From Candidatus Kuenenia stuttgartensis (GTDB lineage Bacteria; Planctomycetota; Planctomycetia; Isosphaerales; Isosphaeraceae): a stretch of DNA of 10,050 bases. The position numbers and the translations under genes are program-made. The stretch is taken from NCBI GenBank assembly GCA_945874095.1, contig CAMCFM010000116.1:1-10050 (forward strand). Reading direction: 5' to 3'. Positions 1 through 5,503 of the stretch are shown in pieces. How positions within the stretch are numbered: position 1 is the first letter of the stretch; each line of letters opens with the position of its first letter. The notes under the pieces were generated by a model, which was not told the origin of the DNA, did not search any database, and worked only from the letters and a program-made list of their open reading frames with translations.

Positions 1-360
1 GTCGTGCTGATTTATTTCTTCTGCTATTTCTGGACCGCGATCATGTTCAACCCCAAGGACGTGGCTGACAACCTTAAAGATTATGGAAGTTTCATCCCTG
101 GATATCGTCCAGGTGCTCGAACTGCAAATTATCTTGAGAAGGTGATGCTTCGAATCACTTATGTTGGTGCAGCATTCCTTAGTCTTGTTGCAGTGATTCC
201 TTCGCTGATTCAGGCCGGTCTGAATGTGGATTACGACATCGCATCTTTCCTGGGTGGTACGGGACTACTGATTGTGATCAGTGTTTGTGTGGATTTGATC
301 CAGAAGATCGATAGCCACTTGATCATGGGGAACTACTCAGGCCTGATGGGCCGCAAGTGA
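1..360 (+). CDS. secY: Protein translocase subunit SecY, C-terminal part (5' end outside window)
   Basis: SecY forms the protein-conducting channel of the Sec translocon in the cytoplasmic membrane, with SecE and SecG. Only the last 119 codons are present, open at the left edge. Visible are the end of TM8 (YFFCYFWTAIMFNP), the conserved cytoplasmic loop that contacts the ribosome and SecA (DNLKDYGSFIPGYRPG and on to the next helix), TM9 (ITYVGAAFLSLVAVIPSL) and TM10 (GTGLLIVISVCVDLIQKI), then the short charged tail ending GLMGRK. Gene order secY-map is the usual end of the spc operon, and map begins 9 nt after the stop. The identification rests on these conserved SecY segments and the context. 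Confidence 0.96.
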   Translation, partial: VVLIYFFCYFWTAIMFNPKDVADNLKDYGSFIPGYRPGARTANYLEKVMLRITYVGAAFLSLVAVIPSLIQAGLNVDYDIASFLGGTGLLIVISVCVDLIQKIDSHLIMGNYSGLMGRK

Positions 361-369
361 TCATCTACC

Positions 370-1227
370 ATGAATAATCCTTTGGGCTGGCTGGGTAAAT
401 CTGTCTCTGAAAGCGTTCGATCTCGAACTGTTCGTCATCGTTCCACTGTGCAGCTCAAAAGTGCACGTGAACTGGGATTGATGAGGGATGCTGGTCGAAT
501 TGTTGCTCAGGCACTTGATAAGGTTCGTCAAGCAGTCATACCAGGCGTAACGACAGGTGAACTGAATCGGTTGGTTGCGGAACATTTTGATTCCGTGTCA
601 GCTGTACCACTTTTTAAAGGCGTCCCTTCTTCGATGAAGGGAAAGCCTTCATTCCCAGCCGTGGTTTGTGCGAGTGTCAATGAACAGGTCGTTCACGGTG
701 TACCGGGATCACGTCTACTTAAAGAAGGTGACGTGATTTCGATTGACACAGGATGTCGTTTGAATGGTTGGTGTGGCGATTCAGCTTACACATTTGCGGT
801 AGGAAATATTTCTGCTGAGAAGCAGCGATTACTTGATGTTACTCGCGAGACACTTGCGATTGCCATTGAGACGATGAAGACGGCCAAGACCTGGTCGGTA
901 GTAGCACATGAGATGGAGATTTATGTACGTCGACATGGCATGTCAGTGATTGAACAATTTGTTGGTCACGGGATAGGCCAGACGATGCATGAAGAGCCAC
1001 AGGTACCGAACTATGTCAGTGAAAGTCTGCGTAAGCAGGATTTCTTGTTGGAGCCGGGCTTGGTTTTAGCAATTGAACCGATGGTTGCATTGGGAACCAA
1101 GAACGTTCGAGTATTGCCGGATGGCTGGACAGTCGAGACGACTGACCGTCGTGCGGCAGCCCATTTCGAACATACGGTGGCGATGACCGCCGATGGGCCT
1201 CGAATTCTGACATTGTTGGAAGGTTGA
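370..1227 (+). CDS. map: Methionine aminopeptidase, type I
   Basis: Cytosolic metalloprotease that removes the initiator Met from nascent proteins. The 285-residue sequence carries the full type I pita-bread metal site: D126 (ISIDTG), D137 (CGDSA), H200 (GHGIGQTMHEEP), E236 (AIEPM) and E267 (FEHTV). The substrate-contacting histidines H109 (VVHG) and H207 are also present. Compared with E. coli Map it has about 24 extra N-terminal residues, rich in Arg and Ser and without a zinc-finger CxxC, so it is not the SecA-like or zinc-finger extended type. The ATG at 370 has no good Shine-Dalgarno sequence. An in-frame GTG at 448 (V27) would give a length closer to E. coli Map but has no clear ribosome site either, so the start is uncertain. 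It lies 9 nt after secY, as in many spc operons. Confidence 0.95.
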   Translation: MNNPLGWLGKSVSESVRSRTVRHRSTVQLKSARELGLMRDAGRIVAQALDKVRQAVIPGVTTGELNRLVAEHFDSVSAVPLFKGVPSSMKGKPSFPAVVCASVNEQVVHGVPGSRLLKEGDVISIDTGCRLNGWCGDSAYTFAVGNISAEKQRLLDVTRETLAIAIETMKTAKTWSVVAHEMEIYVRRHGMSVIEQFVGHGIGQTMHEEPQVPNYVSESLRKQDFLLEPGLVLAIEPMVALGTKNVRVLPDGWTVETTDRRAAAHFEHTVAMTADGPRILTLLEG

Positions 1228-1243
1228 TGAATCCTAACCGGGC

Positions 1244-1273
1244 TTGCGTTGAGATGGGTATGTGTGATAGACT
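1244..1273 (+). promoter_or_regulatory. Possible weak promoter in the map-rpmJ spacer
   Basis: TTGCGT (1244-1249) and TAGACT (1268-1273) are separated by 18 nt, a poor sigma70-like match (3/6 and 4/6). It sits at the border between spc-type and alpha-type operons, in the 138-nt spacer where an extra promoter would be reasonable. The spacer otherwise shows no gene: a 31-codon frame at 1274-1369 that overlaps the rpmJ start has no homology I recognise. Low confidence. Confidence 0.2.
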
Positions 1274-1365
1274 ATGGAGCTTTGCGGTTCCTATGGTCGT
1301 CAATCCGTCGCGAGTTCGATCCGTATCGCAGTAAGACAGCATTGTTCCAGTAGAGGTGGTGAATC

Positions 1366-1479
1366 ATGAAGGTGCGTGCCAGTGTGAAGCGGATCTGCGA
1401 CCAGTGTAAAATTGTTCGTCGCAGGGGAAAAGTGTTTGTGATATGCGAGAATCCGCGTCACAAGCAACGTCAAGGTTGA
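1366..1479 (+). CDS. rpmJ: 50S ribosomal protein L36 (bL36)
   Basis: Small zinc-ribbon protein of the large ribosomal subunit. The 37 residues begin MKVRASVKRICDQCK and end RHKQRQG, the normal bL36 length. The zinc ligands C11, C14, C27 and H32 are all present, so this is the zinc-binding (C+) form. A strong ribosome site, AGAGGTGG at about 1353-1360, lies 5-6 nt before the ATG. The gene is 138 nt after map and 45 nt before rpsM, its usual place at the head of the alpha operon. In many bacteria infA lies between map and rpmJ, but it is absent here. Confidence 0.97.
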   Translation: MKVRASVKRICDQCKIVRRRGKVFVICENPRHKQRQG

Positions 1480-1502
1480 GCATCACAAACAAACTCTGAA
1501 CA

Positions 1503-1517
1503 GATCTGACGGAGATC
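1503..1517 (+). promoter_or_regulatory. Short hairpin covering the rpsM ribosome-binding site
   Basis: GATCT (1503-1507) and AGATC (1513-1517) can pair around the loop GACGG. The Shine-Dalgarno GGAG of rpsM (1511-1514, 10 nt before the ATG) falls half in the loop and half in the stem. The stem is only 5 bp and may not matter. The site is noted because in E. coli the S4 repressor of the alpha operon acts on mRNA around the rpsM start. Confidence 0.3.
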
Positions 1518-1524
1518 GGACGAC

Positions 1525-1908
1525 ATGCCTCGTATATTGGGTGTTGATATTCCCAACGACAAAAAAACGTCGATTTCGCTGCGTTACATTTACGGCATAG
1601 GTTCATACCTTGCTGAACAAGTATGCGAGCGGACATCGATCGACCCAAACAAGCCAGCACGCGAACTGACAGAAGAAGAACTGGCCAAACTGGCCGGCCT
1701 TCTTGACAACGAGTATGTTGTTGAAGGCCAGTTGCGTCGGCAAGTTCAACAATCGATTGCTCGCTTACGCGAAATCGCTTGCTACCGTGGAATTCGCCAC
1801 CGTCGCAGCCTTCCTGCTCGCGGCCAGCGCACCCGTACCAATGCCCGTACCCGTAAGGGACCACGGAAAACGGTTGCAGGGAAAAAGGGCGTCAAGGACA
1901 TGCGTTAA
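1525..1908 (+). CDS. rpsM: 30S ribosomal protein S13 (uS13)
   Basis: S13 sits in the head of the small subunit, contacts 16S rRNA and P-site tRNA, and forms intersubunit bridges with the 50S. The 127-residue protein has the N-terminal start PRILGVDIPNDKK, the helix-two-turn-helix signature YGIG (23-26), and the basic C-terminal tail RGQRTRTNARTRKGP (99-113) followed by KTVAGKKG, which reaches the P site. The length is typical. GGAG at 1511-1514 precedes the ATG by 10 nt. Position between rpmJ and rpsK is canonical. Confidence 0.98.
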   Translation: MPRILGVDIPNDKKTSISLRYIYGIGSYLAEQVCERTSIDPNKPARELTEEELAKLAGLLDNEYVVEGQLRRQVQQSIARLREIACYRGIRHRRSLPARGQRTRTNARTRKGPRKTVAGKKGVKDMR

Positions 1909-1909
1909 G

Positions 1910-1952
1910 ACGCCTTATCCAGGCGTTGGGCCGTGCTGCTTAAGTACGGCCT
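1910..1952 (+). promoter_or_regulatory. Tandem RNA hairpins in the rpsM-rpsK spacer
   Basis: Directly after the rpsM stop, ACGCC (1910-1914) pairs with GGCGT (1922-1926) around a 7-nt loop. After one base a stronger hairpin follows: 1928-1937 pairs with 1943-1952 as ten consecutive pairs (two G-U) around the loop GCTTA. No T-run follows, so this is not a classical terminator. It may instead be an attenuator, an RNA-stabilising element or a protein-binding site. The pairing is read directly from the sequence; the function is unknown. Confidence 0.55.
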
Positions 1953-1986
1953 CAAACTTTCCAAATCAATTCGGTGTCGATCCTCC

Positions 1987-1991
1987 AGGAG
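1987..1991 (+). promoter_or_regulatory. rpsK: Shine-Dalgarno that fixes the rpsK start
   Basis: AGGAG lies 9 nt before the GTG at 2001, which yields MAKAKKRKTRRN, a natural S11 N-terminus. The upstream in-frame GTG at 1974 would place this site inside the gene and add nine residues unlike S11, so 2001 is preferred. Confidence 0.85.
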
Positions 1992-2000
1992 TTTTCAAAA

Positions 2001-2381
2001 GTGGCCAAGGCCAAGAAGCGCAAAACGCGGCGTAATGTCAGCCGAGCTATTGTGCATATCAAATCGACGTTCAATAATACACTGGTGACAGTTACGGATC
2101 CTAACGGTGACACACTGTGCTGGGCCAGCTCCGGTACAGTCGGTTTCAAAGGCAGTCGCAAGAGCACACCATTTGCCGCTCAGCGAGCCGCCGAAACCGT
2201 TGCCAATACGGCCGGTAAGTTTGGTGTCAAAGAAGTGGAAGTCAAGGTCAAGGGACCTGGTGCAGGACGTGATAGTGCCATTACGGCCATTCATGCTTCC
2301 GGTCTGACGATTAAAGCGATCGAAGACGTCACCCCATTGCCGCACAACGGCTGCCGTCCACCTAAGAAGCGACGCGTCTAA
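2001..2381 (+). CDS. rpsK: 30S ribosomal protein S11 (uS11), GTG start
   Basis: S11 lies on the platform of the small subunit near the mRNA exit and the Shine-Dalgarno helix. From the GTG at 2001 the protein is 126 residues. It has a basic N-terminal tail (residues 1-12), the core IVHIKSTFNNTLVTVTD (17-33), GPGAGRDSA (85-93), and the nearly invariant C-terminus PHNGCRPPKKRRV (114-126). The start is chosen from the AGGAG at 1987-1991 and the family N-terminus. It is separated from rpsM by 92 nt containing two hairpins, which is long for neighbouring alpha-operon genes. Confidence 0.97.
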   Translation: MAKAKKRKTRRNVSRAIVHIKSTFNNTLVTVTDPNGDTLCWASSGTVGFKGSRKSTPFAAQRAAETVANTAGKFGVKEVEVKVKGPGAGRDSAITAIHASGLTIKAIEDVTPLPHNGCRPPKKRRV

Positions 2382-2398
2382 GTCTCGTACCGCTTCTT
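2364..2398 (+). promoter_or_regulatory. Hairpin spanning the rpsK stop codon
   Basis: AAGAAGCG in the last codons of rpsK (2364-2371) is perfectly complementary to CGCTTCTT just after the gene (2391-2398). The 19-nt loop holds the TAA stop. There is no U-tract behind it. It may be chance, because the 5' arm lies in the constrained KKRRV codons. The rest of the 93-nt spacer to rpsD holds only the short palindromes ATTCATGAAT (2415-2424) and CGATCG (2425-2430). Confidence 0.3.
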
Positions 2399-2474
2399 CA
2401 GGTTCATCATTCTCATTCATGAATCGATCGTGGCCCTTGTCGGCCGCAAGATAGACAAAGGTGTTCAATAGACT

Positions 2475-3104
2475 ATGGGACGTTATATCGGGCCGGTCTG
2501 CCGGCTGTGCCGTCGCGAAGGTGTTAAGCTTTTCCTGAAAGGCACACGCTGCAATTCAGGAAAATGTGCGATTGATCGTCAGCGCGGTATTCCAGGTATG
2601 CACAAACTTCGCCGCAGCAAAGCGAGCGAGTACGCTGTTCGCCTGCGAGAAAAGCAAAAGGTCAAACGATACTACGGTATCTTTGAGCGTCAGTTCCGTA
2701 ATTATTACGATGAAGCCACCCGCAGACCAGGCAACTCCGGTGCTGCCCTTCTGGCACTGATCGAGCGTCGGCTGGATAACGTGGTGACCCGTCTTGGCTT
2801 TGCCCAAAGCCGCAAACAGGCTCGCCAGTTAATCACCCACGGTCACTTTCAGGTTAATGGCCGCAAGCTTGATATTCCGAGCTATCTGGTTCGACCTGGC
2901 GACACCATCAAAGTCAAGGACCGTGAAGCTTCCAAGAAACTTGCTGAGCATGTTCTCGTTCACGAGAGCGGTCCAGCGATCCCTTCCTGGCTTGACCGTC
3001 TGGGCACCGAACCTCCTGAAGGACGTGTTTCACGACTTCCTGGTTCGGAAGATCTATCGGGTGAATTCAACGCCCAGCTCATCATCGAGTTGCTCAGCCG
3101 TTGA
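2475..3104 (+). CDS. rpsD: 30S ribosomal protein S4 (uS4), zinc-binding form
   Basis: S4 is a primary 16S rRNA-binding protein that nucleates assembly of the 30S body. In Proteobacteria and Bacillus it also represses its own mRNA. The 209-residue protein has an N-terminal zinc site with C9, C12, C26 and C31, the spacing seen in Thermus S4, so this is the C+ form that E. coli lacks. The S4 RNA-binding domain covers about 97-157 (ERRLDNVVTRLGFAQSRKQA, then HGHFQVNGRKLDIPSYLVRPGD). A weak AAAGGTG (2457-2463) precedes the ATG. The gene lies between rpsK and rpoA as in most alpha operons. A structured 137-nt spacer follows it. Confidence 0.98.
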   Translation: MGRYIGPVCRLCRREGVKLFLKGTRCNSGKCAIDRQRGIPGMHKLRRSKASEYAVRLREKQKVKRYYGIFERQFRNYYDEATRRPGNSGAALLALIERRLDNVVTRLGFAQSRKQARQLITHGHFQVNGRKLDIPSYLVRPGDTIKVKDREASKKLAEHVLVHESGPAIPSWLDRLGTEPPEGRVSRLPGSEDLSGEFNAQLIIELLSR

Positions 3105-3115
3105 TTCCGATTTGT

Positions 3116-3194
3116 TGATGGAGATCTGGCCGCTTGGCTTGTCAGCCGAACGGCTTTATCTGTCTGGCGTCGCCTGACGCTGAGGTCTCCATCA
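3116..3194 (+). promoter_or_regulatory. Three-way-junction RNA fold in the rpsD-rpoA spacer
   Basis: Stem P1 pairs 3116-3127 with 3183-3194: 12 bp, one G-U, no gaps. Inside it P2 pairs 3128-3135 with 3148-3155 (one C-A mismatch, two G-U), continues with 3136-3139/3144-3147, and is capped by the loop TGTC. P3 pairs 3161-3164 with 3176-3179 and 3166-3168 with 3172-3174 around a T-T mismatch, with a GTC loop. No poly-T follows, so it is not an ordinary terminator. It ends 35 nt before the rpoA Shine-Dalgarno and 11 nt after the rpsD stop. It may be a cis-regulatory or RNA-processing element that separates expression of ribosomal proteins from RNA polymerase alpha. The fold is read by eye, and the role is inferred. 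Confidence 0.55.
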
Positions 3195-3229
3195 CGAATA
3201 CCCTGTGAGTCGAACACCTTTTGGACTTC

Positions 3230-3233
3230 GGAG
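3230..3233 (+). promoter_or_regulatory. rpoA: Shine-Dalgarno that fixes the rpoA start
   Basis: GGAG lies 8 nt before the ATG at 3242. An in-frame TTG at 3221 would put this site inside the coding region and has no ribosome site of its own, so the ATG at 3242 is preferred. Confidence 0.8.
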
Positions 3234-3241
3234 TTCACACG

Positions 3242-4240
3242 ATGCGAATTCGCTGGCGCGGTCTGGAACTTCCCAGCAGAGTTGAATGCGATCGTCACAC
3301 CCTTACCGATAATTTCGGCGAGTTCCACGTCGAACCGTTCGAGCGGGGTTTTGGTCATACGGTCGCGAATAGTCTTCGGCGCGTACTTCTATCGAGCTTG
3401 GAAGGCAGTGCAGTCACCAAGATTAAATTTCATGGTGTCCAGCACGAATACAGCTCGGTACCCGGTATGGTTGAAGATGTGACCGATCTGGTACTGAACC
3501 TCAAGGGATTGGTTGTTAAAAACCACTCTGAACATCCTCGGGTCATCCGGATCGAGCGGAATAAGAAGGGCGTTGTTCGGGCCTCCGATATCCTTACGGA
3601 TGAGTCGGTTGAGATTATTGAGCCTGAGCATCACCTCTGCACACTGACAGAAGACATTGATTTCCATCTTGAGATGACTGTTGAGAATGGCCGTGGCTAT
3701 CGCCCCGCCGCTGAAGGTCATACCGATGAACTTGAAATTGGTGCGATCCCTGTGGATGCCATTTTCAGTCCAGTCCGTCGTGTTGAGTATCGAATTCTCG
3801 AAACTCGCGTTGGTCAACGCACCAACTACGACAAACTGGTCCTGAAGATCTGGACCAACGGAGTCATTGGACCTGAGATGTCGCTTGTCGAATCTGCCAA
3901 GATTCTGCGTAAGCATCTCAATCCATTCGTGCAGTATTTTGAGCCTGGTCCGGGCCTCCCGATCTCTTCTGGCTCAGGTGAATCGTTTGCTGGTGCCTCA
4001 CCACAAATGGATCTGATTCGCCACAAGCTTGATATGAGCCTCGCTGAACTCGACCTTTCAGTCCGGGCCACCAACTGCCTTGAAAGCGAAGGGATCACCA
4101 CCGTTCGTGACCTTGTCAGCCGATCTGAAGATCAACTGCTTACGGTTCGTAACTTCGGTGAGACCACACTCAAGGAAGTCAAGAACAAGTTGAGCGATCA
4201 TGGCCTCGTGTTGGGTATGGACATGGCCAGCATTCGCTGA
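3242..4240 (+). CDS. rpoA: DNA-directed RNA polymerase subunit alpha
   Basis: The alpha dimer is the scaffold on which beta and beta' assemble, and its C-terminal domain binds UP elements and activators. From the ATG at 3242 the protein has 332 residues, a normal length. The N-terminal assembly domain covers about 1-235 and includes PFERGFGHTVANSLRRVLLS (32-51), with the R46-R47 pair at the dimer and beta contact. A flexible linker (about 235-253, EPGPGLPISSGSGES) leads to the C-terminal domain (about 254-325). There SVRATNCL holds R274 and N277, the equivalents of the E. coli DNA-contacting R265 and N268, and the helix-hairpin-helix end is followed by LVLGMDM. It is flanked by structured spacers on both sides, 137 nt before and 93 nt after. 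Confidence 0.98.
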   Translation: MRIRWRGLELPSRVECDRHTLTDNFGEFHVEPFERGFGHTVANSLRRVLLSSLEGSAVTKIKFHGVQHEYSSVPGMVEDVTDLVLNLKGLVVKNHSEHPRVIRIERNKKGVVRASDILTDESVEIIEPEHHLCTLTEDIDFHLEMTVENGRGYRPAAEGHTDELEIGAIPVDAIFSPVRRVEYRILETRVGQRTNYDKLVLKIWTNGVIGPEMSLVESAKILRKHLNPFVQYFEPGPGLPISSGSGESFAGASPQMDLIRHKLDMSLAELDLSVRATNCLESEGITTVRDLVSRSEDQLLTVRNFGETTLKEVKNKLSDHGLVLGMDMASIR

Positions 4241-4257
4241 TTGTCAAGCAATCATTG

Positions 4258-4287
4258 ATGACCCTCTGAAATCGTTCACTGGGTCAT
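4258..4287 (+). promoter_or_regulatory. Hairpin in the rpoA-rplQ spacer
   Basis: ATGACCC (4258-4264) pairs with GGGTCAT (4281-4287). After a symmetric 2x2 internal loop (TC/CT), TGAA (4267-4270) pairs with TTCA (4275-4278) around the tetraloop ATCG. The arms may extend through TTGA/TCAA (4255-4258/4292-4295) by a bulge. A T-run is absent, so termination is unlikely. It may be an mRNA stability or processing element. Function is unknown. Confidence 0.5.
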
Positions 4288-4333
4288 TTCATCAAACCAA
4301 TCCGATCGAATTAGGATCCAGTGGGGTTTAGTC

Positions 4334-4780
4334 ATGCGGCACAGAATCGCCGGAACGAAGCTGAAACGTGAACCTGAGCACCGCAACATGCTGTTGCGTA
4401 ATCTCGCAACATCGGTTCTTGAGCATGGTCGTATCACCACGACACTGGCCAAGGCGAAGGCCACTCAACCTGTTGTTGAACAATTGATTACGCTTGCCAA
4501 AGGTGGCTGGGACTTGAACAAGTTCCGTCGCGTTTTGACCGTTGTAACCAAAAAGGACGTCGCCTGGCGATTGTTCAAAGAATATACGGACTCTGACGAG
4601 AAAACTCAGAAGGCCATCGGCGCCCGGTTCGCAAATCGCAATGGTGGATACACCCGTATCTACAAACTTGCCAAAGTGCGTCAGGGTGATTGCTCACAAA
4701 TGGCCGTCATCAGCCTGCTTGGTGAAGATGAAGCCGTTTCTGCCTCTACGACCATTGCACCAGTCGTTGCCTCTGAATAA
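4334..4780 (+). CDS. rplQ: 50S ribosomal protein L17 (bL17)
   Basis: L17 binds 23S rRNA near the polypeptide exit tunnel. The 148-residue protein opens with MRHRIAGTKLKREPEHRNML, has the conserved ITTTLAKAKATQPVVEQLITLAK (34-56), split by no insertion, and the hallmark RFANRNGGYTRI (98-109). A tail of about 16 residues rich in Ala, Ser and Thr (133-148) makes it longer than the 127-residue E. coli protein; tails of this kind are variable in the family. A GTGGGG stretch (4321-4326) 7 nt before the ATG may serve as ribosome site. It is the last gene of the cluster and is followed by a strong terminator. Confidence 0.97.
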   Translation: MRHRIAGTKLKREPEHRNMLLRNLATSVLEHGRITTTLAKAKATQPVVEQLITLAKGGWDLNKFRRVLTVVTKKDVAWRLFKEYTDSDEKTQKAIGARFANRNGGYTRIYKLAKVRQGDCSQMAVISLLGEDEAVSASTTIAPVVASE

Positions 4781-4810
4781 CTTCTGATTTGTCTACGTCA
4801 CGACAGATTT

Positions 4811-4842
4811 TAAAAGCCGACCGTGTCAGGTCGGCTTTTTTT
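4811..4842 (+). terminator. Rho-independent terminator of the ribosomal cluster
   Basis: AAAAGCCGACC (4812-4822) pairs perfectly with GGTCGGCTTTT (4829-4839) around the 6-nt loop GTGTCA, and seven T (4836-4842) follow on the + strand. It starts 31 nt after the rplQ stop. It should end transcription of the long ribosomal operon, leaving the HIT gene, whose ATG is only 31 nt beyond, dependent on read-through or on a promoter inside this region. Confidence 0.93.
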
Positions 4843-4872
4843 CTAGACTTAAGTCTCAGGAGTCTTTGCACC

Positions 4873-5325
4873 ATGAGTCACTTGCCTCACTCTGATCCAT
4901 CTTGTTTGTTCTGTAAAATCTCAGATGGTCGTATCCCCAGCCAGCGTCTTTATTCAGATGATTTCTGCACGGCTTTTCTTGACATCAATCCTGTCAATCA
5001 CGGTCATGTTCTAATTGTTCCGCGACATCATCATCACGACATCACGGAACTACCTTCCGAGATTGCTGCCGAAGTCGCCCGGGTATTACCCATACTGGCA
5101 AAAGCCGTTGTTCGTGCCACGGGTGCCGATGGGTTCAATGTGATTATCAATAATGGAGCCGTCGCTGGTCAGACGATCTTTCATGGCCACTGGCACATTA
5201 TCCCCCGGTTTCATGAGGATTCTGTGAATTGGCCTTGGCCTCATAGCGAATATCGTGGCGACGAGATCCATCAAATCGCGTTTGCCATTAACCGAGAATT
5301 GCGAACGATTCAGGGTCGTTCCTGA
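4873..5325 (+). CDS. HIT-family (histidine triad) nucleotide-binding protein
   Basis: HIT proteins of the Hint branch hydrolyse nucleoside phosphoramidates and related nucleotide conjugates in the cytosol; the exact substrate here cannot be told. The ATG at 4873 has an AGGAG (4858-4862) 10 nt upstream and gives 150 residues, normal for the family. The triad is HGHWHII, with H104, H106 (nucleophile by analogy with Hint1) and H108, preceded by the usual GQTIFHGH context. N-terminal CLFCKI has C11 and C14, a CxxC often seen in bacterial HIT proteins. It continues into IPSQRLYSDD and FLDINPVNHGHVLIVPRHH (35-53), typical of the fold. A longer reading frame beginning with TTG at 4789 runs through the terminator and is rejected. 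The gene faces the - strand locus and ends just before it. Confidence 0.93.
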   Translation: MSHLPHSDPSCLFCKISDGRIPSQRLYSDDFCTAFLDINPVNHGHVLIVPRHHHHDITELPSEIAAEVARVLPILAKAVVRATGADGFNVIINNGAVAGQTIFHGHWHIIPRFHEDSVNWPWPHSEYRGDEIHQIAFAINRELRTIQGRS

Positions 5326-5331
5326 TCCTAA

Positions 5332-5503
5332 TCAGAACTCATTTGAATCTAACAACTCTTGAATAAATGCTTTACGGGTGATCTCAAAAGCTTCGTCGTT
5401 CTTTATTGCTTGAAGGTGGTAGTCGAAGAGGTGCCCTGCCTGGTGCAGCTTTCGGAGCATCTGTACCCGGTCGTTCCACGCTTGGCCTTCGACCACTGTT
5501 TTT
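5332..5503 (-). other. Probable true 3' end of the giant gene, reached by a frameshift
   Basis: In the frame shifted by one base, the - strand codes TVVEGQAWNDRVQMLRK (from 5499 down) and continues to a TGA at 5332-5334, six bases after the HIT stop. This frame has an amphipathic, charged, normal protein composition and few G at the second codon position. The annotated frame over the same DNA gives a Pro/Arg-rich tail (GRRPSVERPG and APLRLPPSS) with many G at the second codon position and AGG codons. Leaving out one T of the five-T run at 5499-5503 (five A on the coding strand) joins the frames as IVDKTVVEGQ. It may be a sequencing or assembly error, a real mutation, or less likely slippage. 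Confidence 0.5.

Noticed and set aside
1274..1369. 31-codon frame whose stop overlaps the rpmJ ATG (ATGA)
   Set aside because: No Shine-Dalgarno, no recognisable family, Ser/Arg/Cys-rich composition; probably chance, although the overlap is neat.
1364..1864. 166-codon - strand frame across rpmJ and rpsM
   Set aside because: Antisense shadow of two certain ribosomal genes; Cys/Arg-rich, no family features.
1974..2000. Upstream GTG start for rpsK
   Set aside because: Would include the Shine-Dalgarno inside the gene and add residues not seen in S11.
3221..3241. Upstream TTG start for rpoA
   Set aside because: No ribosome site before it, and the good GGAG at 3230-3233 serves the ATG at 3242.
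3389..3916. 175-codon - strand frame inside rpoA
   Set aside because: Antisense shadow of a complete rpoA with conserved domains.
4789..4872. TTG start extending the HIT protein by 28 codons
   Set aside because: The extension encodes through the terminator hairpin and has no family similarity; the ATG at 4873 has a good AGGAG.
5318..5338. Hairpin GTTC-CTGAT / ATCAG-AAC at the convergent gene ends
   Set aside because: Only 5+3 pairs with a bulge and no T-run on either strand; too weak to call a terminator.
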